Source: DASTRU01 sp035761045
GTDB taxonomy: Bacteria > Pseudomonadota > Gammaproteobacteria > Burkholderiales > Burkholderiaceae_E
NCBI GenBank assembly: GCA_035761045.1
Contig: DASTRU010000178.1
Coordinates: 1-12,868 of the forward strand
Length of the DNA stretch: 12,868 nucleotides
Reading direction: 5' to 3'
The notes beneath the pieces were generated by a model. It made no database searches, had not been told where the DNA came from, and saw only the letters and a list, made by a program, of their open reading frames with translations. Of the stretch, positions 6,157-12,868 are shown in pieces. Made by a program: the position numbers and the translations under genes. Numbering within the stretch: position 1 is the stretch's first letter; every line of letters begins with the position of its first letter.

Positions 6157-7203
6157 ATGAAACGTAAGTTTTTAATAATTGGCTTATCGCTGCTGTCATC
6201 GTTCCTGATGGCGGCGCATGCGTCGGAACCACAAAAATCAGGTGATGGTCATCCCGGGCCGACCTTTAAGCTAAGCGATTGGAAACTAAGCGCCCCTCCG
6301 GCTCCGGAAGATAACAAAACCACGGCCGAGCGCGTTGCATTAGGAAAAACGCTTTTCTTCGATCCACGTATCTCAGGCAATGGCGCGTTGTCGTGCGCGT
6401 CGTGCCATAACCCGACATTAGGCTGGTCCGACGGATTACCGACGCCGGTTGGCATGAACGGGAAAGTCTTAGGCCGCGCGACGCCCACCATCCTAAACAC
6501 CGCCTACAACACGCAGTTCATGTGGGACGGCCGCAAGAAATCGTTGGAAGACCAAGCCTTGGGACCCATGCAGGCATCGGATGAAATGAATTCCGATTTG
6601 CGCGCGGTGGTTGAGCGGCTGCGTAAAAACGTCGGCTATCAAAAGATGTTTGAAAAAGCGTACCCCGGCCAACCGATTGACGAAACGCTGATTGCGAAGG
6701 CGATCGCTGCCTTTGAGCGTTCGGTGGTGGCTGCGGATTCCCCCTTCGACCGTTGGGTGGCGGGCGATAAAAAAGCGATGACGGAAAATCAAGTTCGTGG
6801 ATATCAGCTGTTTGTTGATTCCTCGAAAGGCAACTGCGTGGTCTGCCATGCGCCGCCTAACTTCACCGACAATGGTTTCCACAATATTGGCGTTGCTTCG
6901 TCCGAAAAGATGCAAGACGTAGGGCGGTATGCCGTTCGTAAGGTCGCGTTGAACAAAGGTGCGTTCAAGACGCCGTCACTACGTGACATCGAACTTACCG
7001 GCCCGTACTTTCACGACGGTTCCGCCAAATCGTTACGTGAAGTCATCGACCATTACGCTCGCGGCGGCGACGATAAATCCAATCTCTCGCCCAATATGCG
7101 CCCGCTGAATCTGACGGAGCAAGACAAGGAAGACTTAGTCGCGTTCATGAAGGCATTAACCAACCGTCCTAAGCCGTTCGTTTTACCGAACTTGCCTCAA
7201 TAA
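6157..7203 (+). CDS. Secreted di-haem cytochrome c peroxidase / MauG-family protein
   Basis: A periplasmic c-type di-haem protein of 348 residues. An N-terminal signal peptide (MKRKFLIIGLSLLSSFLMAA..., probable cleavage after AHA at 20-22) precedes two haem-binding domains with CASCH (80-84) and CVVCH (227-231). Between and after them are family motifs: LGKTLFFDPRISG (62-74), ATPTILNTAYN (108-118), SLEDQALGPM (129-138) and the C-terminal FKTPSLRDIELTGPYFHDGS (270-289). Bacterial enzymes of this family reduce hydrogen peroxide with electrons from small cytochromes or cupredoxins. MauG relatives instead oxidise protein residues. The distal haem ligands, which separate these roles, cannot be assigned safely here. 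ATG 6157 has a good GAGGTGG before it; GTG 6151 is a less likely start. It is first of four co-oriented genes and uses TTA for leucine far more than rng does. Confidence 0.9.
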   Translation: MKRKFLIIGLSLLSSFLMAAHASEPQKSGDGHPGPTFKLSDWKLSAPPAPEDNKTTAERVALGKTLFFDPRISGNGALSCASCHNPTLGWSDGLPTPVGMNGKVLGRATPTILNTAYNTQFMWDGRKKSLEDQALGPMQASDEMNSDLRAVVERLRKNVGYQKMFEKAYPGQPIDETLIAKAIAAFERSVVAADSPFDRWVAGDKKAMTENQVRGYQLFVDSSKGNCVVCHAPPNFTDNGFHNIGVASSEKMQDVGRYAVRKVALNKGAFKTPSLRDIELTGPYFHDGSAKSLREVIDHYARGGDDKSNLSPNMRPLNLTEQDKEDLVAFMKALTNRPKPFVLPNLPQ

Positions 7204-7229
7204 GTCGGTCAATCGGCAATAAGGCGCCC

Positions 7230-8804
7230 ATGATGTCAACAACAATGAGAAGCGGCATGGCTTGGTTTTCTAAATCGTCGCAAGGCGCCGCTTCCTCCAA
7301 GAAAGGCGCGCGTCGCGCGACGTCGCCGTGGAAACGCAGCGTCATGGGTTTCGCCGTCGTCATGGTCGTGCTCAATGTATCGATCGCGGGCGTGTCGGGG
7401 TGGCTGACTTGGCGGTCAACCACCACGCTGCAACGAGAACTGGAAGTGGTTCAACAACGCAGCAGCGTCACCACGCAAGCGCGTCAACATGTGCTGGAAG
7501 TTGACCGTTTGCTGATGACGGTAATCGCCAATAGCGATCCCGATCTTATTCGCGCGGCGGCCGTCGCCTCCATCGCGGCGGCCTCCAAACTCGATGACAG
7601 CCTCCAAGCGCTTAAAACCGCGATGCCAAACTCCGCCGAAGCGCGCGAGATGGTGGAGGTAGCCGATGCGATCAAGCCCAACCGCGTCACGATTGTTCGA
7701 TTGGCAAGGCAAAACGCTGACGAGCAAGCGCTCGCCGAACTCGCCCGCGTGGCCGACCGTCTTGCGCGTATTCGCGAGTTGTCCGATCGGTTGCAAGCGA
7801 TCGAGGCGCAAGCGCAACAAGATCTATTGGCCGGGTTAAAAGTCAAGGCGAAGCAATTAAATCTCGCCTTACTCGCCGTTGCCGTTTCAGGTTTGGCGAT
7901 CGCCGGGTTTGCATATCGCCGATTGATGCGAACCCTATCGCGGTCGGATGAACTCGAACGCCTCATCACCGAAGTCAATGAAAGCGCGAGCGCTCTCGAC
8001 ATTCGCGGACGCGAACTTAACGAACTCAGTCATCGCATCTCGGACTCCGGCGCGAAGACCGAACAGGTGATGGCAAGCGTCAGCACGGGCTTATCCACCA
8101 CGCGTGATGAAGCGAATCGTTCCTTGGATGTTCTAAGACATTTATCGACCGAATGCGAACGCTCAATCAACACGTCGCAAGAGCAAGCGCAACGTGCAAG
8201 CCTTGCCGTAAAGGACGCCGGCAGCAGTAGCGATCGCCTAAACGATGTTTCGCGCACCACCGAGGCATTAGCCACGACGCAAAAAGCCATCATCGAGTTC
8301 ACCGGGCGCATCAGCAAAATTTCGGCAACGACGCGTCTACTGTCGATGAACGCGGCGGTGGAAGCGGCACGCGCGGGTGAGTTTGGCCGTGGGTTCGCGG
8401 TCGTGGCGCAATCGGTGCGCAGCTTGTCGGAAGAAACGCAAGAGACCGCGGCGTCGATTCAACGCCTAAGTGAAAAAGTCGCCACCGAAATCAGCGCGAC
8501 GCAAACCGCCGTCGGCCAAGCCGTTGGCGCGGTGAAGGCATGTACCGAACGTATTAAGGGCATGGAGCAATTCGCGTGGGACACCGCGAAAACCGTGCAG
8601 ACGATGGCGCAAGGCCTGCGTTCGTTTGAAAGCGATTTAGGTCAGCAAACAGACCGCTTGGATTCCTTAGGCGCGAGCATCAACGGATTGGAATCCGTGC
8701 TCGCCGAAAGCCGGGAAAGTGGCGTCGCGCTATCGAACACCGCGGAAGCATTAAGCACCGCATCCACCAACTTAAGAAGCCGCTTGGCAAGCGTTGCTTC
8801 GTAG
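7230..8804 (+). CDS. Methyl-accepting chemotaxis-like transmembrane protein
   Basis: A 524-residue membrane sensor. TM1 lies at about 37-60 and TM2 at about 210-229. They enclose a mostly helical, Ala/Arg-rich periplasmic region of about 150 residues of the four-helix-bundle type. After TM2 I see no HAMP consensus, only a long coiled coil with a hairpin tip, where NAAVEAARAGE (374-384) and GRGFAVVA (386-393) are the MCP signature. The usual IAxQTNLLALN is here ISATTRLLSMN (364-374), and the usual DEVR is QSVR (394-397), so CheA/CheW contacts may differ. There is no C-terminal receptor-tether pentapeptide such as NWETF. It starts at ATG 7230 with AAGG at 7221-7224 (ATG 7233 is equally possible), 26 bases after the peroxidase stop. 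It presumably senses a periplasmic signal tied to its redox neighbours; the ligand is unknown. Confidence 0.88.
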   Translation: MMSTTMRSGMAWFSKSSQGAASSKKGARRATSPWKRSVMGFAVVMVVLNVSIAGVSGWLTWRSTTTLQRELEVVQQRSSVTTQARQHVLEVDRLLMTVIANSDPDLIRAAAVASIAAASKLDDSLQALKTAMPNSAEAREMVEVADAIKPNRVTIVRLARQNADEQALAELARVADRLARIRELSDRLQAIEAQAQQDLLAGLKVKAKQLNLALLAVAVSGLAIAGFAYRRLMRTLSRSDELERLITEVNESASALDIRGRELNELSHRISDSGAKTEQVMASVSTGLSTTRDEANRSLDVLRHLSTECERSINTSQEQAQRASLAVKDAGSSSDRLNDVSRTTEALATTQKAIIEFTGRISKISATTRLLSMNAAVEAARAGEFGRGFAVVAQSVRSLSEETQETAASIQRLSEKVATEISATQTAVGQAVGAVKACTERIKGMEQFAWDTAKTVQTMAQGLRSFESDLGQQTDRLDSLGASINGLESVLAESRESGVALSNTAEALSTASTNLRSRLASVAS

Positions 8805-8827
8805 TGCCATTACTAGGAGAAAGAACG

Positions 8828-9151
8828 ATGAAATTAGTTCGAGCCATCGCCTTATGCGCCGTGACGCTTGCATGGACTGGCCATGCCGTGGGCGCCGAAC
8901 ATTTGGTCACGCAAAAAAGTAAGTCGTTTTCGACTAAGAAATTGGCGATCAAGGTGGGCGACAGCGTGAAGTTCCAAAACGACGACGCGTTTCCCCACAA
9001 CGTTTTTTCCTTATCGGATGCAAAGTCGTTCGACCTTGGCTCGTTTGGCCAAGGCGGTTCCAAGACCGTGACCTTCGATAAGCCAGGTACGGTGGAAGTG
9101 GAATGCGCGGTACACCCCGACATGAAGATGGTGGTCGAGGTCGGCAAATGA
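8828..9151 (+). CDS. Small secreted cupredoxin (plastocyanin/pseudoazurin-like)
   Basis: A 107-residue precursor with a signal peptide (residues 1 to about 23, ending AVGA). The rest is a cupredoxin domain of about 84 residues. Likely type 1 copper ligands are His57 (FPHNVFS), Cys93 and His96 (ECAVHPDM), with Met99 or Met101 as the axial ligand. The Cys-x2-His-x2-Met spacing is tighter than in plastocyanin and matches the small proteins often labelled 'methylamine utilization protein'. No mau gene is seen here, so that label should not be taken as function. A periplasmic electron-carrier or copper-holding role next to a peroxidase and a cytochrome is likely. ATG 8828 has AGGAGA at 8815-8820. 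An in-frame start at 8804 would add 8 residues ahead of the signal peptide and is disfavoured. The 3' end overlaps the cytochrome start in an ATGA. Confidence 0.88.
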   Translation: MKLVRAIALCAVTLAWTGHAVGAEHLVTQKSKSFSTKKLAIKVGDSVKFQNDDAFPHNVFSLSDAKSFDLGSFGQGGSKTVTFDKPGTVEVECAVHPDMKMVVEVGK

Positions 9152-9558
9152 GAACCGCGCGTCGCGTTGTCGTCGCAGTCGCGCTTGGATTCGCCACAAC
9201 CGTTACCGCATGGGCCGAAACGGCGGCCCCTCCATCGCAAGGCGCGCTGCTTCCTCGTGATAGCCGCGATGCCGCCGTGTTTCGTGGCGGGCTTGTCTAC
9301 GCGAATTACTGTGTGACATGCCATGGCATCAACGCGGACGGCAACGGTCGCGCAGCGAAGCTGTACAACCCTCGCCCAGCCAATCTACGCATGTCGGACA
9401 AGAACGATCAGTACTTCAAATTGATCGTTCAATTAGGCGGCAAGGCCATGGGGCGCTCGGAGTTCATGCCGCCTTGGGGCGCCGAGTTGACCGAGGAACA
9501 AATGAACGACATCGCGGCATATCTTCGTTCGATCAATGCACGCACGAGCCCGAAATAA
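9148..9558 (+). CDS. Secreted monohaem class I cytochrome c
   Basis: A 136-residue precursor. Residues 1 to about 23 form a signal peptide (MRTARRVVVAVALGF..., probable cleavage after AWA). The mature part has one haem c site, CVTCH (55-59), followed by GINADGNGRAA, and the probable axial ligand Met107 in EFMPPWGAELTEEQ. The C-terminal helix MNDIAAYLRSI is typical of cytochrome c domains. It is a likely soluble electron carrier in the periplasm and a natural partner for the upstream di-haem peroxidase or cupredoxin. ATG 9148 overlaps the cupredoxin stop codon, which suggests translational coupling. The longer reading from 9103 starts inside the cupredoxin gene and would bury the signal peptide, so it is rejected. 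It converges with msbA with only a 3-base gap. Confidence 0.92.
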   Translation: MRTARRVVVAVALGFATTVTAWAETAAPPSQGALLPRDSRDAAVFRGGLVYANYCVTCHGINADGNGRAAKLYNPRPANLRMSDKNDQYFKLIVQLGGKAMGRSEFMPPWGAELTEEQMNDIAAYLRSINARTSPK

Positions 9559-9561
9559 TTC

Positions 9562-11310
9562 CTAAGTCGCGCGAACATCGCGCGCCGCGTATTGAAGGCT
9601 ATACAGTCGCGAGTACAACCCGCCGCGCGAAATAAGCTCGCGGTGCGTGCCGACTTCCACGATGCGCCCCTGATCGAGCACCACGATGCGATCGACACGT
9701 TCGATCGTCGATAAACGATGCGCGATCACGAGCGTGGTGCGCCCATGCATCAGGCGCTCGATCGCGGCCTGCACATGACGCTCCGATTCCGAATCCAAGG
9801 CCGAGGTTGCTTCATCGAGGATGAGGATTGGCGCGTTCTTCAAAATGGCGCGCGCGATGGCGAGCCGTTGACGTTGCCCACCCGATAAACGCACGCCGTT
9901 TTCGCCGATCATCGTATCGAGCCCTTGTGGTTGAGCGCGCACGAAGTCGTCGAGATACGCCGCATGCACGGCCGCTTCGATTTCCGCGCGCGATGCGTCG
10001 CGCTGCGCGCCGTACGCGATGTTGGCGGCGATCGTATCGTTGAACAACACGACATCTTGGCTAACCAAGGCGATCTGCGATCGCAAGCTTTCAAGCGTCA
10101 ATGTTTCGAGCGGATGACCATCCAAGCGCACTTGCCCCGAGGTCGGCGTATAAAAACGCGGCAACAGATTCGCCAGCGATGTCTTACCGCCGCCCGAACC
10201 ACCGACTAACGCCACCGACTCGCCCGGCGCGATCGCAAGCGAAATCATCGACAACGCATCGCGCTCGGTTTGCGGATAACGCAAGCTGACATGATCGAAC
10301 ACGATCTCGCCGCGCGCGCGTTGAAGCGTGACCGTACCCGTATTGGATTCGACCGGCGCGTCCAACAATTCGAATACCGACTCCCCGGCGGCGACACCAC
10401 GCTGCAACGGACCATTGATATCGGCTAATTGTTTAAGCGCTGGCATTAGCAACAGCATCGCGGACATGAACTCGGTGAAGTTGCCGGCGGTTAAGCCGCC
10501 CACGGTACTTTGGTAGATCGCGGCGGTCACCACGCCCGCGAAGGCCATGCCGCCAAAAAATTGCGTCAATGGCGACGACGCCGAACTCGCCGCGGCGATA
10601 CGCATCGCATAACCACGTAACGCGCGATTGGTCGTATCGAAGCGCTCTTCCTCGTAACTTTGGCCACCGTAAATCTTCACGACCTTTTGCCCCTCGGTCG
10701 CTTCTTGAAGCACGTTAAGTAAGTCGCCCGTGGCCTCTTGCGAACGACGGTTCATCTCGCGCAAGCGCTTGCCGATACGCACGGCGAACACACCGATGAT
10801 CGGCAAGATGACAAAGGTTATGAGCGTGAGTTGCCAGCTTCGGTAAAACATTAGCCCTAATAAACCGATCACAGCGACGGAGTCGCGAATCAAGATCGTG
10901 ATGACCTGCGTGGAGGCTCCGCCCACGTTCGTAACGTCGGCCGTTAGCTTGGTAATGAGCGAGGCCGATGGATGGCGATCGAGAAACGGCACTGGCAAGC
11001 GCACGAGCTTGGCGAACATCTGCCGTCGCATATCGAGCAAGATGCGATTCGAGACATACGCAAGCAAATACGATGCACTGAATTGGCTAACGCCACGGAT
11101 GCTGAACAACACCACGATGAACAACGGCGCGATCCATAAATTACGCACGTCGCCCTTGAAGCCACGGTCGATCAATAAGCCCATGAAGCGTGCGAACACG
11201 GGCTCGGTCACCGCCGCGACGATCATGCAGATCGCGGCGAGCGCGAAGCTTCGTCGGTACGGACGGACATAGCCGAGTAATCGGCGGTACAGCGTGCGCG
11301 AATCATTCAT
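9562..11310 (-). CDS. msbA: Lipid A export ABC transporter, permease/ATP-binding protein
   Basis: A 582-residue half-transporter that flips lipid A-core across the inner membrane as a homodimer, ahead of O-antigen ligation and LPS export. Residues 1 to about 310 form the six-helix transmembrane domain, with EPVFARFMGLLIDRGF (36-51) near its start. The ATPase domain has Walker A GGSGGGKT (370-377), Q-loop Gln418, signature LSGGQ (475-479), Walker B ILILDE (495-500) and H-loop His531. Length and architecture fit MsbA, and its place behind dnaE and near core-LPS genes supports this over other lipid exporters. Start ATG 11310 lacks a clear Shine-Dalgarno sequence. The gene lies 57 bases downstream of dnaE on the same strand, so it may share its transcript. 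Confidence 0.9.
   Translation of the reverse strand: MNDSRTLYRRLLGYVRPYRRSFALAAICMIVAAVTEPVFARFMGLLIDRGFKGDVRNLWIAPLFIVVLFSIRGVSQFSASYLLAYVSNRILLDMRRQMFAKLVRLPVPFLDRHPSASLITKLTADVTNVGGASTQVITILIRDSVAVIGLLGLMFYRSWQLTLITFVILPIIGVFAVRIGKRLREMNRRSQEATGDLLNVLQEATEGQKVVKIYGGQSYEEERFDTTNRALRGYAMRIAAASSASSPLTQFFGGMAFAGVVTAAIYQSTVGGLTAGNFTEFMSAMLLLMPALKQLADINGPLQRGVAAGESVFELLDAPVESNTGTVTLQRARGEIVFDHVSLRYPQTERDALSMISLAIAPGESVALVGGSGGGKTSLANLLPRFYTPTSGQVRLDGHPLETLTLESLRSQIALVSQDVVLFNDTIAANIAYGAQRDASRAEIEAAVHAAYLDDFVRAQPQGLDTMIGENGVRLSGGQRQRLAIARAILKNAPILILDEATSALDSESERHVQAAIERLMHGRTTLVIAHRLSTIERVDRIVVLDQGRIVEVGTHRELISRGGLYSRLYSLQYAARDVRAT
9568..9584. terminator. Possible hairpin at the convergent cytochrome c / msbA ends
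   Basis: CGCGCG (9568-9573), loop AACAT, CGCGCG (9579-9584) forms a perfect 6-bp GC stem inside the last codons of msbA and just past the cytochrome stop. Neither direction has a clean T run. The - strand side continues into moderately T-rich sequence (TTAGGAATTATTTC). It could act as a weak bidirectional terminator or 3' stabiliser. Chance is also plausible in such CG-rich sequence. Confidence 0.3.
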
Positions 11311-11367
11311 GAGGAAAGGCTTGGTGGGTTTGCGAAACGGCTTGTCGCGTGCTCGCGAAACCGAAGG
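11311..11367 (-). other. dnaE-msbA spacer with a small hairpin
   Basis: The 57-base spacer can form TCGCG-AGCA-CGCGA on the - strand (11345-11358). It extends outward by four more pairs (GGTT with AGCC, one wobble) past a 2-base bulge. No T run follows, so it is not a standard terminator. Read-through from dnaE into msbA seems likely. It might be a processing or attenuation point. Confidence 0.3.
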
Positions 11368-12868
11368 CTAATAAACGATTTCATATCGGCTAGCGCGCGC
11401 AGCGGCGGCCGCCGTCCTTAAGAGAGCATCGTCGGCTGGTGCTCGTAAATGGTGAGGCAGGTTAAGCGTGCCCGCGTAGATACCGTTGATCACCTCGATT
11501 TGAATACGAAGACCGGTACTGTCTTCGCCTTGCTGGGTGAACAACGATTGCGGCGCGGCGCGTTGCGATTCGGTGAAGCAAAACTTCACGCACTTGGCGA
11601 ACTGCAAGCGGGCTTCGGCCAAGGTCAAAATGCGATCGGCGATCACGCGAAAACCACCGCTGTAATCGTCTTGCCGCACCTGGCCAACGATCACGAGCAC
11701 CGCGTCTTCCACGAGTTGCGCGCGATGAGCTTCGAACGCATCGCCAAACACCATGATCTCTTGCGCGGTTGTCGCGTCATCCAAGGTGACGATCGCCATG
11801 CGACCACGCTTGCCGTTCATCAAGCGCACGCCCGTCACCACGCCCGCCATCGTTTGCGCCTCGCGCCCGGGTTTGAGTTGCGAGAGCGGCGTGCGCGCGA
11901 TTTGCCGAACCTCGCGTTCAACGGCGGTAAACAAGTGCCCCGAGAGCGAGAAGCCAAAGACCGCCTTTTCCTCGATCAAACGTTGTTGTTCGCTCCAACC
12001 CAAGGTTTCGACCAAGGCCGGCGGCTCCATCGCCGCGCCGGGTTCGCCGAACAAGGATGTTTGATTGGCCGCGGCCTCGACCTGTTCGGCGTAATCGGTG
12101 GCCTGCTCGATTCCCGCGAACAACCGCGCGCGATCGGCTTCGAGCTTATCGAACGCCCCCGCGCGTACGAGCGCTTCCATCGTTCGCTTATTCACGACGC
12201 GGCGGTCCACGCGCGTGGCGAAATCGAACAAGCTTTTATACGCGCCGCTCGCTTCGCGCCCTTTCAAGATCATGTTCACCGCGTTCTCGCCGGTGCCCTT
12301 GATGCCGCCTAAGCCATAACGAATCGTCTTAGCATCGGTCGGCGTGAAACGGTAGTCGGACGCATTGATATCGGGCGGCAATATCTTGAGGCCGTTACGA
12401 CGCGTGGCGTCTTCCCACAAGCTTTTAATCTTGTCCGAATCATCCAGCGCGCAGCTCATGTTGGCGGCGAAGAATTCGGCCGGGTAATGCGCTTTCAAAT
12501 ACGCGGTTTGATACGCCAATAAGGCGTACGCGGCCGCGTGCGATTTATTAAAACCGTAGCCCGCGAACTTCTCCATCAAGTCGAACATCTCGTTCGCTTT
12601 TTGTTCGGAGATGCCGTTCTTCGACGCGCCCTCGCGAAAGATCTCGCGATGCTTGGCCATTTCCTCGGGCTTTTTCTTGCCCATGGCGCGCCTAAGTAAA
12701 TCGGCGCCGCCTAAGGAATAGCCACCGATGATCTGCGCCATCTGCATAACCTGCTCTTGGTAGACCATGATGCCGTAGGTCTCGGCAAGAATCGGCTCGA
12801 CGCGCGGGTCGGGATATTCAACGCGTTCGCGCCCGTGCTTGCGGCCGCAAAAGCTTGGAATCAGGTCC
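11368..12868 (-). CDS. dnaE: DNA polymerase III alpha subunit, C-terminal part (partial)
   Basis: The frame is open to the right window edge. Numbering below is from Met at 12768, with 33 more codons before it reading DLIPSFCGRKHGRERVEYPD and onward. This is the C-terminal roughly 499 residues of the replicative polymerase; the catalytic aspartates of the palm lie outside. Visible are the fingers segment SLGGADLLRRAMGKKKPEEM (18-37), KFAGYGFNKSHAAAYALLAY (67-86), a helix-hairpin-helix region around 150-210, a beta-clamp binding motif QTSLF (236-240, bases 12049-12063) and an OB-fold near 305-365 (MAGVVTGVR...VTLDD). The C-terminal domain ends at TAG 11368. In E. coli the internal clamp motif lies near residue 920, in line with the spacing here. 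msbA follows on the same strand. Confidence 0.97.
   Translation of the reverse strand, partial: DLIPSFCGRKHGRERVEYPDPRVEPILAETYGIMVYQEQVMQMAQIIGGYSLGGADLLRRAMGKKKPEEMAKHREIFREGASKNGISEQKANEMFDLMEKFAGYGFNKSHAAAYALLAYQTAYLKAHYPAEFFAANMSCALDDSDKIKSLWEDATRRNGLKILPPDINASDYRFTPTDAKTIRYGLGGIKGTGENAVNMILKGREASGAYKSLFDFATRVDRRVVNKRTMEALVRAGAFDKLEADRARLFAGIEQATDYAEQVEAAANQTSLFGEPGAAMEPPALVETLGWSEQQRLIEEKAVFGFSLSGHLFTAVEREVRQIARTPLSQLKPGREAQTMAGVVTGVRLMNGKRGRMAIVTLDDATTAQEIMVFGDAFEAHRAQLVEDAVLVIVGQVRQDDYSGGFRVIADRILTLAEARLQFAKCVKFCFTESQRAAPQSLFTQQGEDSTGLRIQIEVINGIYAGTLNLPHHLRAPADDALLRTAAAAARASRYEIVY

Noticed and set aside
7897..7910. GCGATCGC-type octamers resembling HIP1 sites
   Set aside because: They occur only sporadically, as expected in CG-rich DNA, and cyanobacterial origin is contradicted by the gene content.
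6157..9558. Methylamine utilisation (mau) cluster, suggested by the MauG-like and cupredoxin families
   Set aside because: No methylamine dehydrogenase subunit, mauE or mauD is present. The family labels alone do not support that pathway.
11449..12312. Long open frame on the + strand (287 codons) opposite dnaE
   Set aside because: It is antisense to strongly conserved dnaE codons, and its Arg/His/Leu-rich translation shows no family motif. It is a GC-skew shadow.

Overview
The window reads as a chromosomal segment of a Gram-negative, GC-rich proteobacterium, most likely a betaproteobacterium of the Burkholderiales/Nitrosomonadales type. The gene order hemF-nadD-rsfS-rlmH-maf-rng, and a dnaE-msbA pair close to LPS core genes, fit that group as far as I recall. 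The genus cannot be named from the sequence alone. No tRNA, rRNA, CRISPR array, insertion sequence or phage gene is visible.

Left block (1-3885, + strand): the last codons of hemF, then nadD, rsfS, rlmH, maf and rng, tightly packed and probably one operon. The nadD/rsfS and rlmH/maf pairs share ATGA stop-start overlaps. Together they serve haem and NAD synthesis, ribosome silencing and 23S rRNA methylation, nucleotide-pool cleaning and rRNA/mRNA processing. RsfS carries a long Lys/Ala/Thr-rich histone-like tail.

Envelope block (3892-5962): a WaaL/Wzy-type polytopic membrane protein on the - strand, convergent with rng, and a divergent family 2 glycosyltransferase of the WaaE/KdtX type on the + strand. 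The far right (9562-12868, - strand) belongs to the same theme: the end of dnaE, then msbA, the lipid A-core flippase.

Between the LPS genes sits a four-gene + strand cassette (6157-9558). It encodes a secreted di-haem cytochrome c peroxidase/MauG-family protein, a two-TM methyl-accepting-chemotaxis-like protein with an altered signalling tip and no recognisable HAMP, a small secreted cupredoxin, and a secreted monohaem cytochrome c. The AT-rich leader before the cassette can fold into a long bulged hairpin just upstream of the first ribosome binding site. Leucine codon use in the peroxidase gene also differs from that of rng. I read this as an accessory periplasmic redox module with its own membrane sensor, and it is the most interesting part of the window. 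Its function is inferred, not shown.
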